From Odiellus spinosus (taxonomy: Eukaryota; Arthropoda; Arachnida; Opiliones; Phalangiidae): a stretch of 64,000 nucleotides of DNA. Under the pieces are notes generated by a model. That model searched no databases, had not been told where the DNA came from, and saw nothing but the letters and a program-made list of their open reading frames with translations. Each line of letters begins with the position of its first letter. Positions within the stretch are counted from its first letter, which is position 1. A program made the translations under genes and the position numbers. Where the stretch lies: positions 372,001-436,000 of the forward strand of contig OY987230.1 in assembly GCA_963920705.1 (NCBI GenBank), in the 5' to 3' direction. Shown piece by piece: positions 42,550-50,798 of this stretch.

Positions 42550-43390
42550 TCGCTTTTTGATATTAGATGTTTTTTGAATTGTCCATATTTTCCATGTTTT
42601 TCAACGGATTTTCCAAAACTCTTGATTTTCAGATAGACCAATATTTGCTCTTTCGAGTGGTCTTAATTTTGTCTAAATCGCTTAAAAATCAAAAGTTTTG
42701 TGTCCATTTGAATCCAATAATCTTGGATTTTTAAGCGTTTTTGCTTTATTTTAACCAATTTTATATTTGTCACAATTTTGCAATTTAGACAAAACCAAAG
42801 TCATTCGAAAGAGCAATTAATGGACAGTTTAAATAATAAGAGTTTTCAAAAATCCGTTGAAAAACATGGAAAATATGGACAATTCAAAAAACATCTAATA
42901 TCAAAAAGCGAATTTTGAAAATCTGAAATTTGACTATTTTGATATTCTATGATTTCTTGAATTGGCCATATTTTTCTTGTTTTTCAACGGATTTTTGAAA
43001 ACTCTTATTATTTAGACTGTCCATTAATTGCTCTTTAGAATGACTTTGGTTTTGTCTAAATTGCAAAATTGTGACAAATATAAAATTGGTTAAAATTAAG
43101 CAAAAACGCTTAAAAATCCAAGATTATTGGATTCAAATGGACACAAAACTTTTGAATTTTAAGCGATTTAGACAAAATTAAGACCACTCGAAAGACCAAA
43201 TTTTGGTCTATCTAAAAAACAATAGTTTTGGAAAATCCGTTGAAAAACAAGAAAAATATGGCCAATTCAAGAAATCATACAATATCAAAATAGTCAAATT
43301 TCAGATTTTCAAAATTCGCTTTTTGATATTAGATGTTTTTTTAATTGTAAATATTTTCCATGTTTTTCAACGGATTTTCCAAAACTCTTG
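42550..43390. repeat. Five-unit-offset duplication, copy 1 (partner 44463-45303)
   Basis: The variants gctttattttaacc (about 42743 and 44656), ctctttagaatgac (about 43031 and 44944) and tttttttaattgtaaatatt (about 43336 and 45249) recur at an offset of 1913 bp, five units less two bases. The order of cores is minus then plus in both. The last variant removes a stop codon in one frame, which is why open frames of 62 and 79 codons appear here; I do not regard them as genes. Confidence 0.8.
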
Positions 43391-44462
43391 ATTTTCAGAT
43401 AGACCAATATTTGCTCTTTCGAGTGGTCTTAATTTTGTCTAAATCGCTTAAAAATCAAAAGTTTTGTGTCCATTTGAATCCAATAATCTTGGATTTTTAA
43501 GCGTTTTTGCTTAATTTTAACCAATTTTATATTTGTCACAATTTTGCAATTTAGACAAAACCAAAGTCATTCGAAAGAGCAATTAATGGACAGTCTAAAT
43601 AATAAGAGTTTTCAAAAATCCGTTGAAAAACAAGAAAAATGTGGACAATTCAAGAAATCATAGAATATCAAAATAGTCAAATTTCAGATTTTCAAAATTC
43701 GCTTTTTGATATTAGATGTTTTTTGAATTGGCCATATTTTTCTTGTTTTTCAACGGATTTTTGAAAACTCTTATTATTAAGACTGTCCATTAATTGCTCT
43801 TTCGAATGACTTTGTTTTTGTCTAAATTGCAAAATTGTGACAAATATAAAATTGGTTAAAATTAAGCAAAAACGCTTAAAAATCCAAGATTATTGGATTC
43901 AAATGGACACAAAACTTTTGAATTTTAAGCGATTTAGACAAAATTAAGACCACTCGAAAGAGCAAATATTGGTCTATCTGAAAATCAAGAGTTTTGGAAA
44001 ATCCGTTGAAAAACATGGAAAATATGGACAATTCAAAAAACATCTAATATCAAAAAGCGAATTTTGGAAATCTGAAATTTGACTATTGTGATATTCTATG
44101 ATTTCTTGAATTGGCCATATTTTTCTTGTTTTTCAACGGATTTTTGAAAACTCTTATTATTTAGACTGTCCATTAATTGCTCTCTCGAATGACTTTGGTT
44201 TTGTCTAAATTGCAAAATTGTGACAAATATAAAATTGGTTAAAATTAAGCAAAAACGCTTAAAAATCCAAGATTATTGGATTCAAATGGACACAAAACTT
44301 TTGAATTTTAAGCGATTTAGACAAAATTAACCACTCGAAAGACCAAATTTTGGTCTATCTAAAAAACAATAGTTTTGGAAAATCCGTTGAAAAACAAGAA
44401 AAATATGGCCAATTCTAGAAATCATACAATATCAAAATAGTCAAATTTCAGATTTTAAAAAT

Positions 44463-45303
44463 TCGCTTTTTGATATTAGATGTTTTTTGAATTGTCCATA
44501 TTTTCCATGTTTTTCAACGGATTTTCCAAAACTCTTGATTTTCAGATAGACCAATATTTGCTCTTTCGAGTGGTCTTAATTTTGTCTAAATCGCTTAAAA
44601 ATCAAAAGTTTTGTGTCCATTTGAATCCAATAATCTTGGATTTTTAAGCGTTTTTGCTTTATTTTAACCAATTTTATATTTGTCACAATTTTGCAATTTA
44701 GACAAAACCAAAGTCATTCGAAAGAGCAATTAATGGACAGTTTAAATAATAAGAGTTTTCAAAAATCCGTTGAAAAACATGGAAAATATGGACAATTCAA
44801 AAAACATCTAATATCAAAAAGCGAATTTTGAAAATCTGAAATTTGACTATTTTGATATTCTATGATTTCTTGAATTGGCCATATTTTTCTTGTTTTTCAA
44901 CGGATTTTTGAAAACTCTTATTATTTAGACTGTCCATTAATTGCTCTTTAGAATGACTTTGGTTTTGTCTAAATTGCAAAATTGTGACAAATATAAAATT
45001 GGTTAAAATTAAGCAAAAACGCTTAAAAATCCAAGATTATTGGATTCAAATGGACACAAAACTTTTGAATTTTAAGCGATTTAGACAAAATTAAGACCAC
45101 TCGAAAGACCAAATTTTGGTCTATCTAAAAAACAATAGTTTTGGAAAATCCGTTGAAAAACAAGAAAAATATGGCCAATTCAAGAAATCATACAATATCA
45201 AAATAGTCAAATTTCAGATTTTCAAAATTCGCTTTTTGATATTAGATGTTTTTTTAATTGTAAATATTTTCCATGTTTTTCAACGGATTTTCCAAAACTC
45301 TTG
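44463..45303. repeat. Five-unit-offset duplication, copy 2
   Basis: This is the partner of 42550-43390 at +1913 bp, with the same three private variants. The copies diverge at the next core, which has the ttgttttttag form here and ttgattttcag there. Confidence 0.8.
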
Positions 45304-47027
45304 TTTTTTAGATAGACCAATATTTGCTCTTTCGAGTGGTCTTAATTTTGTCTAAATCGCTTAAAAATCAAAAGTTTTGTGTCCATTTGAATCCAATAAT
45401 CTTGGATTTTTAAGCGTTTTTGCTTAATTTTAACCAATTTTATATTTGTCACAATTTTGCAATTTAGACAAAACAAAGTCATTCGAAAGAGCAATTAATG
45501 GACAGTTTAAATAATAAGAGTTTTCAAAAATCCGTTGAAAAACAAGAAAAATATGGCCAATTCAAGAAATCATAGAATATCAAAATAGTCAAATTTCAGA
45601 TTTTCAAAATTCGCTTTTTGATATTAGATGTTTTTTGAATTGTCCATATTTTCCATGTTTTTCAACGGATTTTCCAAAACTCTTGATTTTCAGATAGACC
45701 AATATTTGCTCTTTCGAGTGGTCTTAATTTTGTCTAAATCGCTTAAAAATCAAAAGTTTTGTGTCCATTTGAATCCAATAATCTTGGATTTTTAAGCGTT
45801 TTTGCTTAATTTTAACCAATTTTATATTTGTCACAATTTTGCAATTTAGACAAAAACAAAGTCATTCGAAAGAGCAATTAATGGACAGTCTTAATAATAA
45901 GAGTTTTCAAAAATCCGTTGAAAAACATGGAAAATATGGCCAATTCAAAATCATCTAATATCAAAAAGCGAATTTTGAAAATCTGAAATTTGACTATTTT
46001 GATATTCTATGATTTCTTGAATTGGCCATATTTTTCTTGTTTTTCAACGGATTTTTGAAAACTTATTATTTAGACTGTCCATTAATTGCTCTTTAGAATG
46101 ACTTTGGTTTTGTCTAAATTGCAAAATTGTGACAAATATAAAATTGGTTAAAATTAAGCAAAAACGCTTAAAAATCCAAGATTATTGGATTCAAATGGAC
46201 ACAAAACTTTTGAATTTTAAGCGATTTAGACAAAATTAAGACCACTCGAAAGAGCAAATATTGGTCTATCTAAAAAACAAGAGTTTTGGAAAATCCGTTG
46301 AAAAACATGGAAAATATGGACAATTCAAAAAACATCTAATATCAAAAAGCGAATTTTGAAAATCTGAAATTTGACTATTTTGATATTCTATGATTTCTTG
46401 AATTGGCCATATTTTTCTTGTTTTTCAACGGATTTTTGAAAACTCTTATTATTTAGACTGTCCATTAATTGCTCTTTAGAATGACTTTGGTTTTGTCTAA
46501 ATTGCAAAATTGTGACAAATATAAAATTGGTTAAAATTAAGCAAAAACGCTTAAAAATCCAAGATTATTGGATTCAAATGGACACAAAACTTTTGAATTT
46601 TAAGCGATTTAGACAAAATTAAGACCACTCGAAAGACCAAATTTTGGTCTATCTAAAAAACAATAGTTTTGGAAAATCCGTTGAAAAACAAGAAAAATAT
46701 GGCCAATTCAAGAAATCATACAATATCAAAATAGTCAAATTTCAGATTTTCAAAATTCGCTTTTTGATATTAGATGTTTTTTGAATTGTCCATATTTTCC
46801 ATGTTTTTCAACGGATTTTCCAAAACTCTTGTTTTTTAGATAGACCAATATTTGCTCTTTCGAGTGGTCTTAATTTTGTCTAAATCGCTTAAAATTCAAA
46901 AGTTTTGTGTCCATTTGAATCCAATAATCTTGGATTTTTAAGCGTTTTTGCTTAATTTTAACCAATTTTATATTTGTCACAATTTTGCAATTTAGACAAA
47001 ACCAAAGTCATTCGAAAGAGCCATTAA

Positions 47028-47029
47028 TG
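47028..47029. other. Left copy of 2-bp target-site duplication (TG)
   Basis: Intact satellite units read attaatggacag at this point. The left flank ends attaatg and the right flank starts tggacag, so TG is present on both sides (also 50797-50798). The lattice length agrees with a 2-bp duplication. The left flank also has gccattaatg instead of the usual gcaattaatg. Confidence 0.75.
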
Positions 47030-47052
47030 CCCTTACCAAAAAATAAGTTTGC
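47030..47052 (+). repeat. Left terminal inverted repeat
   Basis: This 23-bp end pairs with 50774-50796. The first 14 bases (CCCTTACCAAAAAA) are identical and the next nine differ at three positions. Confidence 0.88.
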
Positions 47053-47222
47053 AAAAAACTACTTAAAACAAATTGTAAACTTACTTATTATTAAGTTGAT
47101 ATTTGGAACAAATGCGTACTTATATACAACTTAAATAAGTACCTAAATACTATTCGAAATTGATATGGACAACTAAACTTAAACTTAAAACTAACCAAAT
47201 AAAAAGCAACTCATTACCCGAA

Positions 47223-47582
47223 ACCCACTTGTTACTAACCAAATATTGACCACTTAAAGCCAACTCAATACGGGACAAACATAGACAACTTAAAACTAAC
47301 TCAATAGGAACTAAAAATATACAACTTACAATCAACTTAATACTAACCAAATATAGACTACTTATAACGAACTTAATGCTAATAGAATACATACTATTAA
47401 AAACCAACTCAATACTTACCAAATATAAACCACTTAAAACCAAGTTAATACCTACCAAACATACCCAACTTACAACCAACTTTATACTTGCTATTTATAG
47501 AAGACTTAAATCCAACTCAATTCGGACTTAACCCCAACCACTTAGAACCAACTTAATAATTAGACTTATAGGGACTTTAAAC
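47223..47582. repeat. Degenerate 36-bp tandem repeat, about 10 copies
   Basis: Copies begin near 47223, 47259, 47295, 47331, 47367, 47403, 47439, 47475, 47511 and 47547. The typical start is accaacttaatac, followed by taaccaaatata and ending in cacttaaa. Spacing is 36 bp except at the edges, while individual copies differ at many bases. Because 36 is a multiple of three, the complementary strand stays open for 109 codons (47150-47479) with a 12-residue pattern rich in L, V, I and S. I read that as a by-product of the repeat, not a protein. Looser copies of the motif reach left to about 47110 and reappear at 50280-50620. Repeats near one end of a transposon can be transposase binding sites, but nothing here proves that. 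Confidence 0.85.
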
Positions 47583-48058
47583 CAACCAAAATATATATTA
47601 CCCAACACAGAAAAATTATTACAAAGTTTCGAATCCAACAATCTCCACACCTAACCCTTAAAAAACTGATGTAAGTAAACGAATGTAAATTAATTTCATT
47701 TAAACCACTTAAGTATTTTAAAAAGTATTTTATTAGATTCTCTAAAGCAAAAATTGTCAAGAACTGCCTTATGCTTGAACAGAAAACAATAAATATAGCA
47801 GAATATTAAAATATATTTATAGAAAATTAAAAAGAGTTAATTACATATAGTATTCACCGGTATTGACGTTTAAAAGTTTGTTGCTTAAATATTCCGAAAA
47901 AAAGCGTGTTTAAGGAGTAGAGTAGATTTCCATTCTGAGCTGTTGAAAAAGTAGCGTCGTTGAAGGGCGAATAGCTTCTATCTGGTTCAGCTGAAAATGA
48001 CAATTAATGTATTATATATTATAGTGTCCAGTTTGTAACATTTAATTGAAAAATATAT
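47583..48058. other. AT-rich element interior, nothing recognised
   Basis: There is no repeat structure, conserved motif or convincing reading frame. The minus-strand open frame at 47566-47760 (64 codons) has no domain or signal that I recognise. Confidence 0.6.
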
Positions 48059-48074
48059 TTAAGGTAAAGCTATA
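48059..48074 (+). repeat. 16-bp inverted repeat, left
   Basis: ttaaggtaaagctata, perfectly complementary to 49163-49178. Confidence 0.75.
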
Positions 48075-48180
48075 ATGTTGATTCGAGAATAAGTCTGTTC
48101 AACAGACTACTGAAAAAGGTATAATACATATAATATTATGAGCTCCAAACGTAATATGTAAATTAAGATGTAATTTGGGT

Positions 48181-48377
48181 CGATCAAGTGTTTTCCCTAA
48201 TTCATGGTTTAAAATGCTCCATGTTTTAATTGGAAAGGCTTATCATATTCTGTCGAGGAATATTTTAAAATGAACGCAAACGTATTTAATATATTCCCAG
48301 ACATAATCCGATTATTCTTTCCTATTAAACCATTGAGAATTGTGAACAGTGAATTAGGGAAAAACACCTAATCGATC
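48181..48377. repeat. Imperfect inverted repeat around 145-base loop
   Basis: The arm 48181-48204 (cgatcaagtgttttccctaa and on) pairs with 48350-48377 (tgaattagggaaaaacacct and on) apart from a few extra bases in the right arm. It lies in the longer left part of the nested structure and has no partner on the right side. It may be the remnant of another palindrome or an independent small hairpin. Confidence 0.65.
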
Positions 48378-48444
48378 TTATTTTATAAATTAGGTTTAAG
48401 CCCATTAATATGAAACCGGGCAATATACTAAACAATAATGTAGC

Positions 48445-48577
48445 TAGGTAGTTTTTTACAATAGCTACTGGAAGGCTTTTGCGGGGGAGGAAGGGTGGGA
48501 GGGGAGGAGAAAAAAGAGACAAATTTTATGGTACAAAAATATTTTGGGGCAAACCATTATTAACAAAGTTACAAGGG
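48445..48577 (+). repeat. Inner fold-back arm, left
   Basis: This is an imperfect reverse complement of 48951-49083. Shared landmarks are atagctactg, a purine-rich stretch, ttatggt-caaaa and gcaaaccatta. A second direct copy of the last landmark lies at about 48656. Confidence 0.65.
48483..48504 (+). other. G-quadruplex motif 1
   Basis: Four G-runs of 5, 3, 3 and 4 are separated by loops of 5, 1 and 1 bases, which meets the usual quadruplex pattern. It stands out in a very AT-rich window. Confidence 0.7.
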
Positions 48578-48589
48578 TTTTAACTTTTT

Positions 48590-48615
48590 GGGGGAGGGGG
48601 TAGGGGAAAGAAGGG
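48590..48615 (+). other. G-quadruplex motif 2
   Basis: G-runs of 5, 5, 4 and 3 have loops of 1, 2 and 6 bases. It lies 85 bases after the first motif on the same strand. Confidence 0.7.
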
Positions 48616-48690
48616 AAAATGTATGTTTTATACGTGTAACGCCAAAATTATATTTCGCAAACCATTATTACGAGAATTACACGCATTTTT

Positions 48691-48786
48691 CCTAACTAAC
48701 CTAACCTAACCTAACCAAAACTAACCTAACCTAACCTAACCTAACCAAAACTGACCAAAACTAACCTAACCTAACCTAACCAAAAC
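48691..48786 (-). repeat. Interstitial telomere-like (TTAGG)n tract
   Basis: Eleven CCTAA units, the complement of the arthropod telomere motif TTAGG, lie in three groups of 4, 4 and 3. The groups are separated by CCAAAA and CTGA-type variants. The tract lies close to the centre of the fold-back and is part of the inserted element, not of the satellite. It could be a simple repeat grown within the element or a trace of telomere sequence. It is the best clue that the host is an arthropod. Confidence 0.85.
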
Positions 48787-48950
48787 AAGTTAAAATAAAT
48801 AAAATCTTAAATATTATTTGCTTTTTTACAAAATAAATTTTTGTTTAATGGCTCGGGGATTCTTTTCTCCATGGAGAGGTCTCAGTATTCACTATAGAGC
48901 TTTTAGCACTAAGGTGCTAATTTGCTTAGGAATGTATACAATAATTGAAA
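48787..48950. other. Centre of fold-back, nothing recognised
   Basis: AT-rich sequence between the telomere-like tract and the right arm. It includes a short ggagaggtctcagtattcac stretch of no recognised meaning and no open frame of note. Confidence 0.5.
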
Positions 48951-49083
48951 CGTGCATAACTTTTTAATTAATGGTTTGCGCTCAAAAAGTTTTGCACCAT
49001 AATTTTTTTCTCATTTTTCTCTTTCCAAATAATGCCATCTCACCTCCAAAATGTTTTCAGTAGCTATTCTACAATCTACCCAT
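48951..49083 (-). repeat. Inner fold-back arm, right
   Basis: This pairs with 48445-48577 without net length change. The G-rich insertions of the left arm are much reduced here, where the complement reads cacctccaaaa. Confidence 0.65.
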
Positions 49084-49162
49084 GTAGGTATATAAAAAAA
49101 TCTTTCACGTCAATACATAGTCAAGAAATCAAGATACCACCGTATACTTTTCGGTTGAACCG

Positions 49163-49178
49163 TATAGCTTTACCTTAA
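49163..49178 (-). repeat. 16-bp inverted repeat, right
   Basis: This is the reverse complement of 48059-48074, ending in TTAA. Confidence 0.75.
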
Positions 49179-49657
49179 TTTTTTGTACTGTTAAATTTAA
49201 TGAACAAAATTTACATTACCTCATAAATTTCCAAAAAGCTCTGTTGCTGTTCTTGTACACGCGAACACCGTTAAGTTTTAAGCTAACTGGATAACCGGGT
49301 ATTCGCGTCTATGAAAAAGTTCGCGTACTTAAATATAATATAAAATCCACACAATTCCATTTACGTCTTTATACTATACTCGTTTCTTAAAAATACACGG
49401 AACTCTTCCCATCCTATTTCCTTGGACTCCTCTCGCCCCATTAGAAAATAAAGAGAATAGGGCCATACCCACTATCCGGGTTATCACAAATCAAAGGGGT
49501 GAACACTTCTATATATAGTTTACATGTTAATAATATTATATTTGCTTTAAAATACTCAAGAAAGAAGCATTTGAAAATCGTGACGATTTTTATCTTCAGT
49601 TTATTCTTCCTCGCCATAAGCAAAATCGCGCGGAAGGTCTAAACTTCGCAAATAGCA
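49179..49657. other. Element interior, nothing recognised
   Basis: Mixed-composition sequence with a small inverted pair, acgcgaa (near 49259) and ttcgcgt (near 49302). The minus open frame 49441-49623 (60 codons) shows no recognisable domain, and I do not call it a gene. Confidence 0.55.
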
Positions 49658-49913
49658 ACCTTTGATAATTCTCCCGTTCCTAATGAAAATAACTTGTTTT
49701 CTATGGGAAGGAGAATGCTATCCAAGCTCGCAACATCTTCTTCACTCTCTTAAATCCAAAGCCGGAAAAACAATTGTATGGTACTCTTTTTCTTTTGACA
49801 ACAACCACGCCTCTAATATCCTGTGACTTATCAAAAATCTATTCAAACATTTGGTATTAGGTATGCCACTTAAGGGCCAACTTAATTCAAACTAAAAAAT
49901 AATAATAATTTTT
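49658..49913. repeat. 256-bp tandem duplication, copy A
   Basis: It starts accttt and includes attctcccgttcc, gaaaataacttgttttctat, ctatccaagct, ctttttcttttgacaac, accacgcct and taagggccaact. The same landmarks follow in copy B at +256 bp with many substitutions and small indels, so the duplication is old compared with the satellite copies. Confidence 0.85.
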
Positions 49914-50170
49914 ACCTTCGAGTATTCTCCCGTTCCCAATGAAAATAACTTGTTTTCTATGGGAAGTAGAATGCTATCCAAGCTTGCAATTAACATTTTT
50001 TTCACTCTTAAATCCAAGGTCGGACTTCATTTTATGGGACCCTTTTTCTTTTGACAACCAACCACGCCTTTTCAGTAATCCATTCAAACCTTGGGGGTTA
50101 GGTATTGCCAATTAAGGGCCAACTAAGGGCCCACTTAATACAAACTTAAAAATAAGAATACTTTTTAAGA
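49914..50170. repeat. 256-bp tandem duplication, copy B
   Basis: This is the second copy of 49658-49913. Near its end it reads taagggccaactaagggccc, a small internal repeat missing from copy A. The minus open frame 50112-50294 crosses its edge and has no recognisable domain. Confidence 0.85.
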
Positions 50171-50773
50171 TTACTTGAAAGGAATTCAATTTAAGAGGGA
50201 AGAGATTCGTCTTAACACATACAACGAGAAACCCACTTATTATCAACATAAAAAAAACTTTGCCACTCAGAGGGAAATAAAGCATAGACGACACAAACTT
50301 AATACCAACTAAAATCGACGTAAGATTTAGTTATTAATAAGTTGTTCTTGAGATAAATATTTCCAAAAACTTTAAAACCATTATGCGAAAGAAAACAAAC
50401 TTGATACAAAATTAAAAGAAAAAAAAGAATATTTCTTACTATTTCTTAACTGCGCCAAACTTAATACCAACTATAAGCTAGTATTGAGTTACTTGTTATT
50501 AAGTTGTCTGTTAGAAAAGTAATTATTAAAACTGCTAAAACCTATTTTGCAAAATAGAACCAACTTAATACACACTTAAAAAACACAGAAAATTCCTGAA
50601 TACTTTAAAGCAACTAATTGCTAACCTGTAAAAATTAACTTTTTTACTGCCAACTGGAAACCAACCTTTTGCTACTATTAAAAGTTAACCAAAATATATG
50701 GACAACTTGAGACTACTAATAACAAAGATAATACCTACTTATAATGCACATTCATACTAAATGCATACCAAAA
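50171..50773. repeat. Right subterminal region with scattered caacttaatac motifs
   Basis: Copies of aaacttaataccaact and aaccaacttaatac lie at about 50296, 50460 and 50560, in the same orientation as the 36-bp array near the left end but not in tandem. Inverted forms (gttattaataagttg, ttattaagttg) occur at about 50330 and 50490, and one lies at about 47089 near the left end. Both ends therefore share a subterminal motif family. No gene was seen. Confidence 0.6.
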
Positions 50774-50796
50774 GCCAACTCTTTTTTTGGTAAGGG
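50774..50796 (-). repeat. Right terminal inverted repeat
   Basis: This is the reverse complement of the left end, ending ttttttggtaaggg, with three mismatches in the inner nine bases. Confidence 0.88.
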
Positions 50797-50798
50797 TG
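50797..50798. other. Right copy of 2-bp target-site duplication (TG)
   Basis: The matching TG follows the right inverted repeat, and the satellite core then continues as gacagtctaaat. Confidence 0.75.

Larger units (their letters stand above)
1..47029. repeat. 383-bp satellite array, left block, mixed orientation
   Basis: Near-identical 383-bp units run without a break. I anchored each core on ttggattcaa (plus) or ttgaatccaa (minus) and found 122. Orientations in order, in tens: +-+-+++--+ ; ++-+++++-- ; --+----+-+ ; -+-++----- ; -+--+++--+ ; -+--+--+-- ; -+---+ then a collapsed unit at 25326-25464, then +--- ; +--+--+++- ; ---++++--+ ; --+-++---+ ; -+-+++++++ ; -+-++-+--+ ; +-. Spacing is 383 bp between like neighbours, 347 for plus to minus and 419 for minus to plus, with only rare small indels. 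The longest same-orientation runs are seven plus (anchors 40063-42361) and six minus (13584-15500). The first 50 bases are the end of a linker. No gene, RNA gene or unrelated sequence was seen inside. Such arrays usually make up centromeric or other constitutive heterochromatin; that placement is inference. Confidence 0.97.
48059..49178. mobile_element. Nested fold-back structure with TTAA-bounded ends
   Basis: The ends are a perfect 16-bp inverted repeat: ttaaggtaaagctata at 48059-48074 and its reverse complement at 49163-49178. Both outermost tetramers are TTAA, so this could be a small element with a TTAA target duplication, as in piggyBac or Kolobok relatives, or simply a 16-bp inverted repeat. 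Inside, a second pair of arms (about 48445-48577 and 48951-49083) pairs about a common centre near 48764: caaaccatta at 48550 and atagctactg at 48461 both meet their complements at coordinate sums of 97528. The left side is about 290 bp longer than the right. There is no coding content. It may be a miniature element that inserted into the larger one. Confidence 0.55.
47030..50796. mobile_element. Non-autonomous DNA transposon-like insertion, 3767 bp
   Basis: The insertion splits a minus satellite core. It begins CCCTTACCAAAAAA and ends with the reverse complement of that motif. The lattice gives an independent size check: anchors 46915 and 51103 are 4188 apart, 3769 more than the expected 419. 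That equals 3767 bp of element plus a 2-bp duplication of TG. No transposase, reverse transcriptase or other known protein could be recognised on either strand; open frames inside are short and follow repeats. Contents from left: 36-bp tandem repeats, AT-rich filler, a nested fold-back with G-rich and telomere-like tracts, a 256-bp duplication, and sequence with scattered caacttaatac motifs. Families with 2-bp duplications include Tc1/mariner (TA) and some CMC and ISL2EU elements. The ends do not let me assign it to one. Confidence 0.85.

Noticed and set aside
43203-43391. 62- and 79-codon open frames at 43203 and 45116
   Set aside because: Both lie in the two copies of one duplicated satellite block and differ from other units only by a variant that removes a stop.
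47150-47479. 109-codon minus-strand open frame with a 12-residue repeating pattern rich in L, V, I and S
   Set aside because: The pattern is simply the 36-bp tandem repeat in translation. Copies vary freely and no known membrane protein or repeat domain was recognised.
48325-48522. 65-codon minus open frame beginning with a proline-rich stretch
   Set aside because: The proline-rich part is the complement of the G-rich quadruplex tract, and the rest falls in fold-back arms.
48691-48786. True chromosome end or telomere
   Set aside because: The tract is under 100 bp, interrupted by variants, embedded in a transposon-like element and flanked by satellite on both sides.
49259-49310. tRNA-like hairpin around acgcgaa/ttcgcgt
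   Set aside because: The short inverted pair does not extend into a cloverleaf, and no A- or B-box pair was recognised.
49441-50294. Two 60-codon minus open frames (49441-49623, 50112-50294)
   Set aside because: Short, hydrophobic and AT-rich, with no motif. One runs over the edge of the 256-bp duplication.
47030-50796. LTR element, LINE or Helitron as the nature of the insertion
   Set aside because: There are no long direct terminal repeats, no poly-A tail or reverse transcriptase, and clear inverted termini with a 2-bp duplication, which Helitrons lack.
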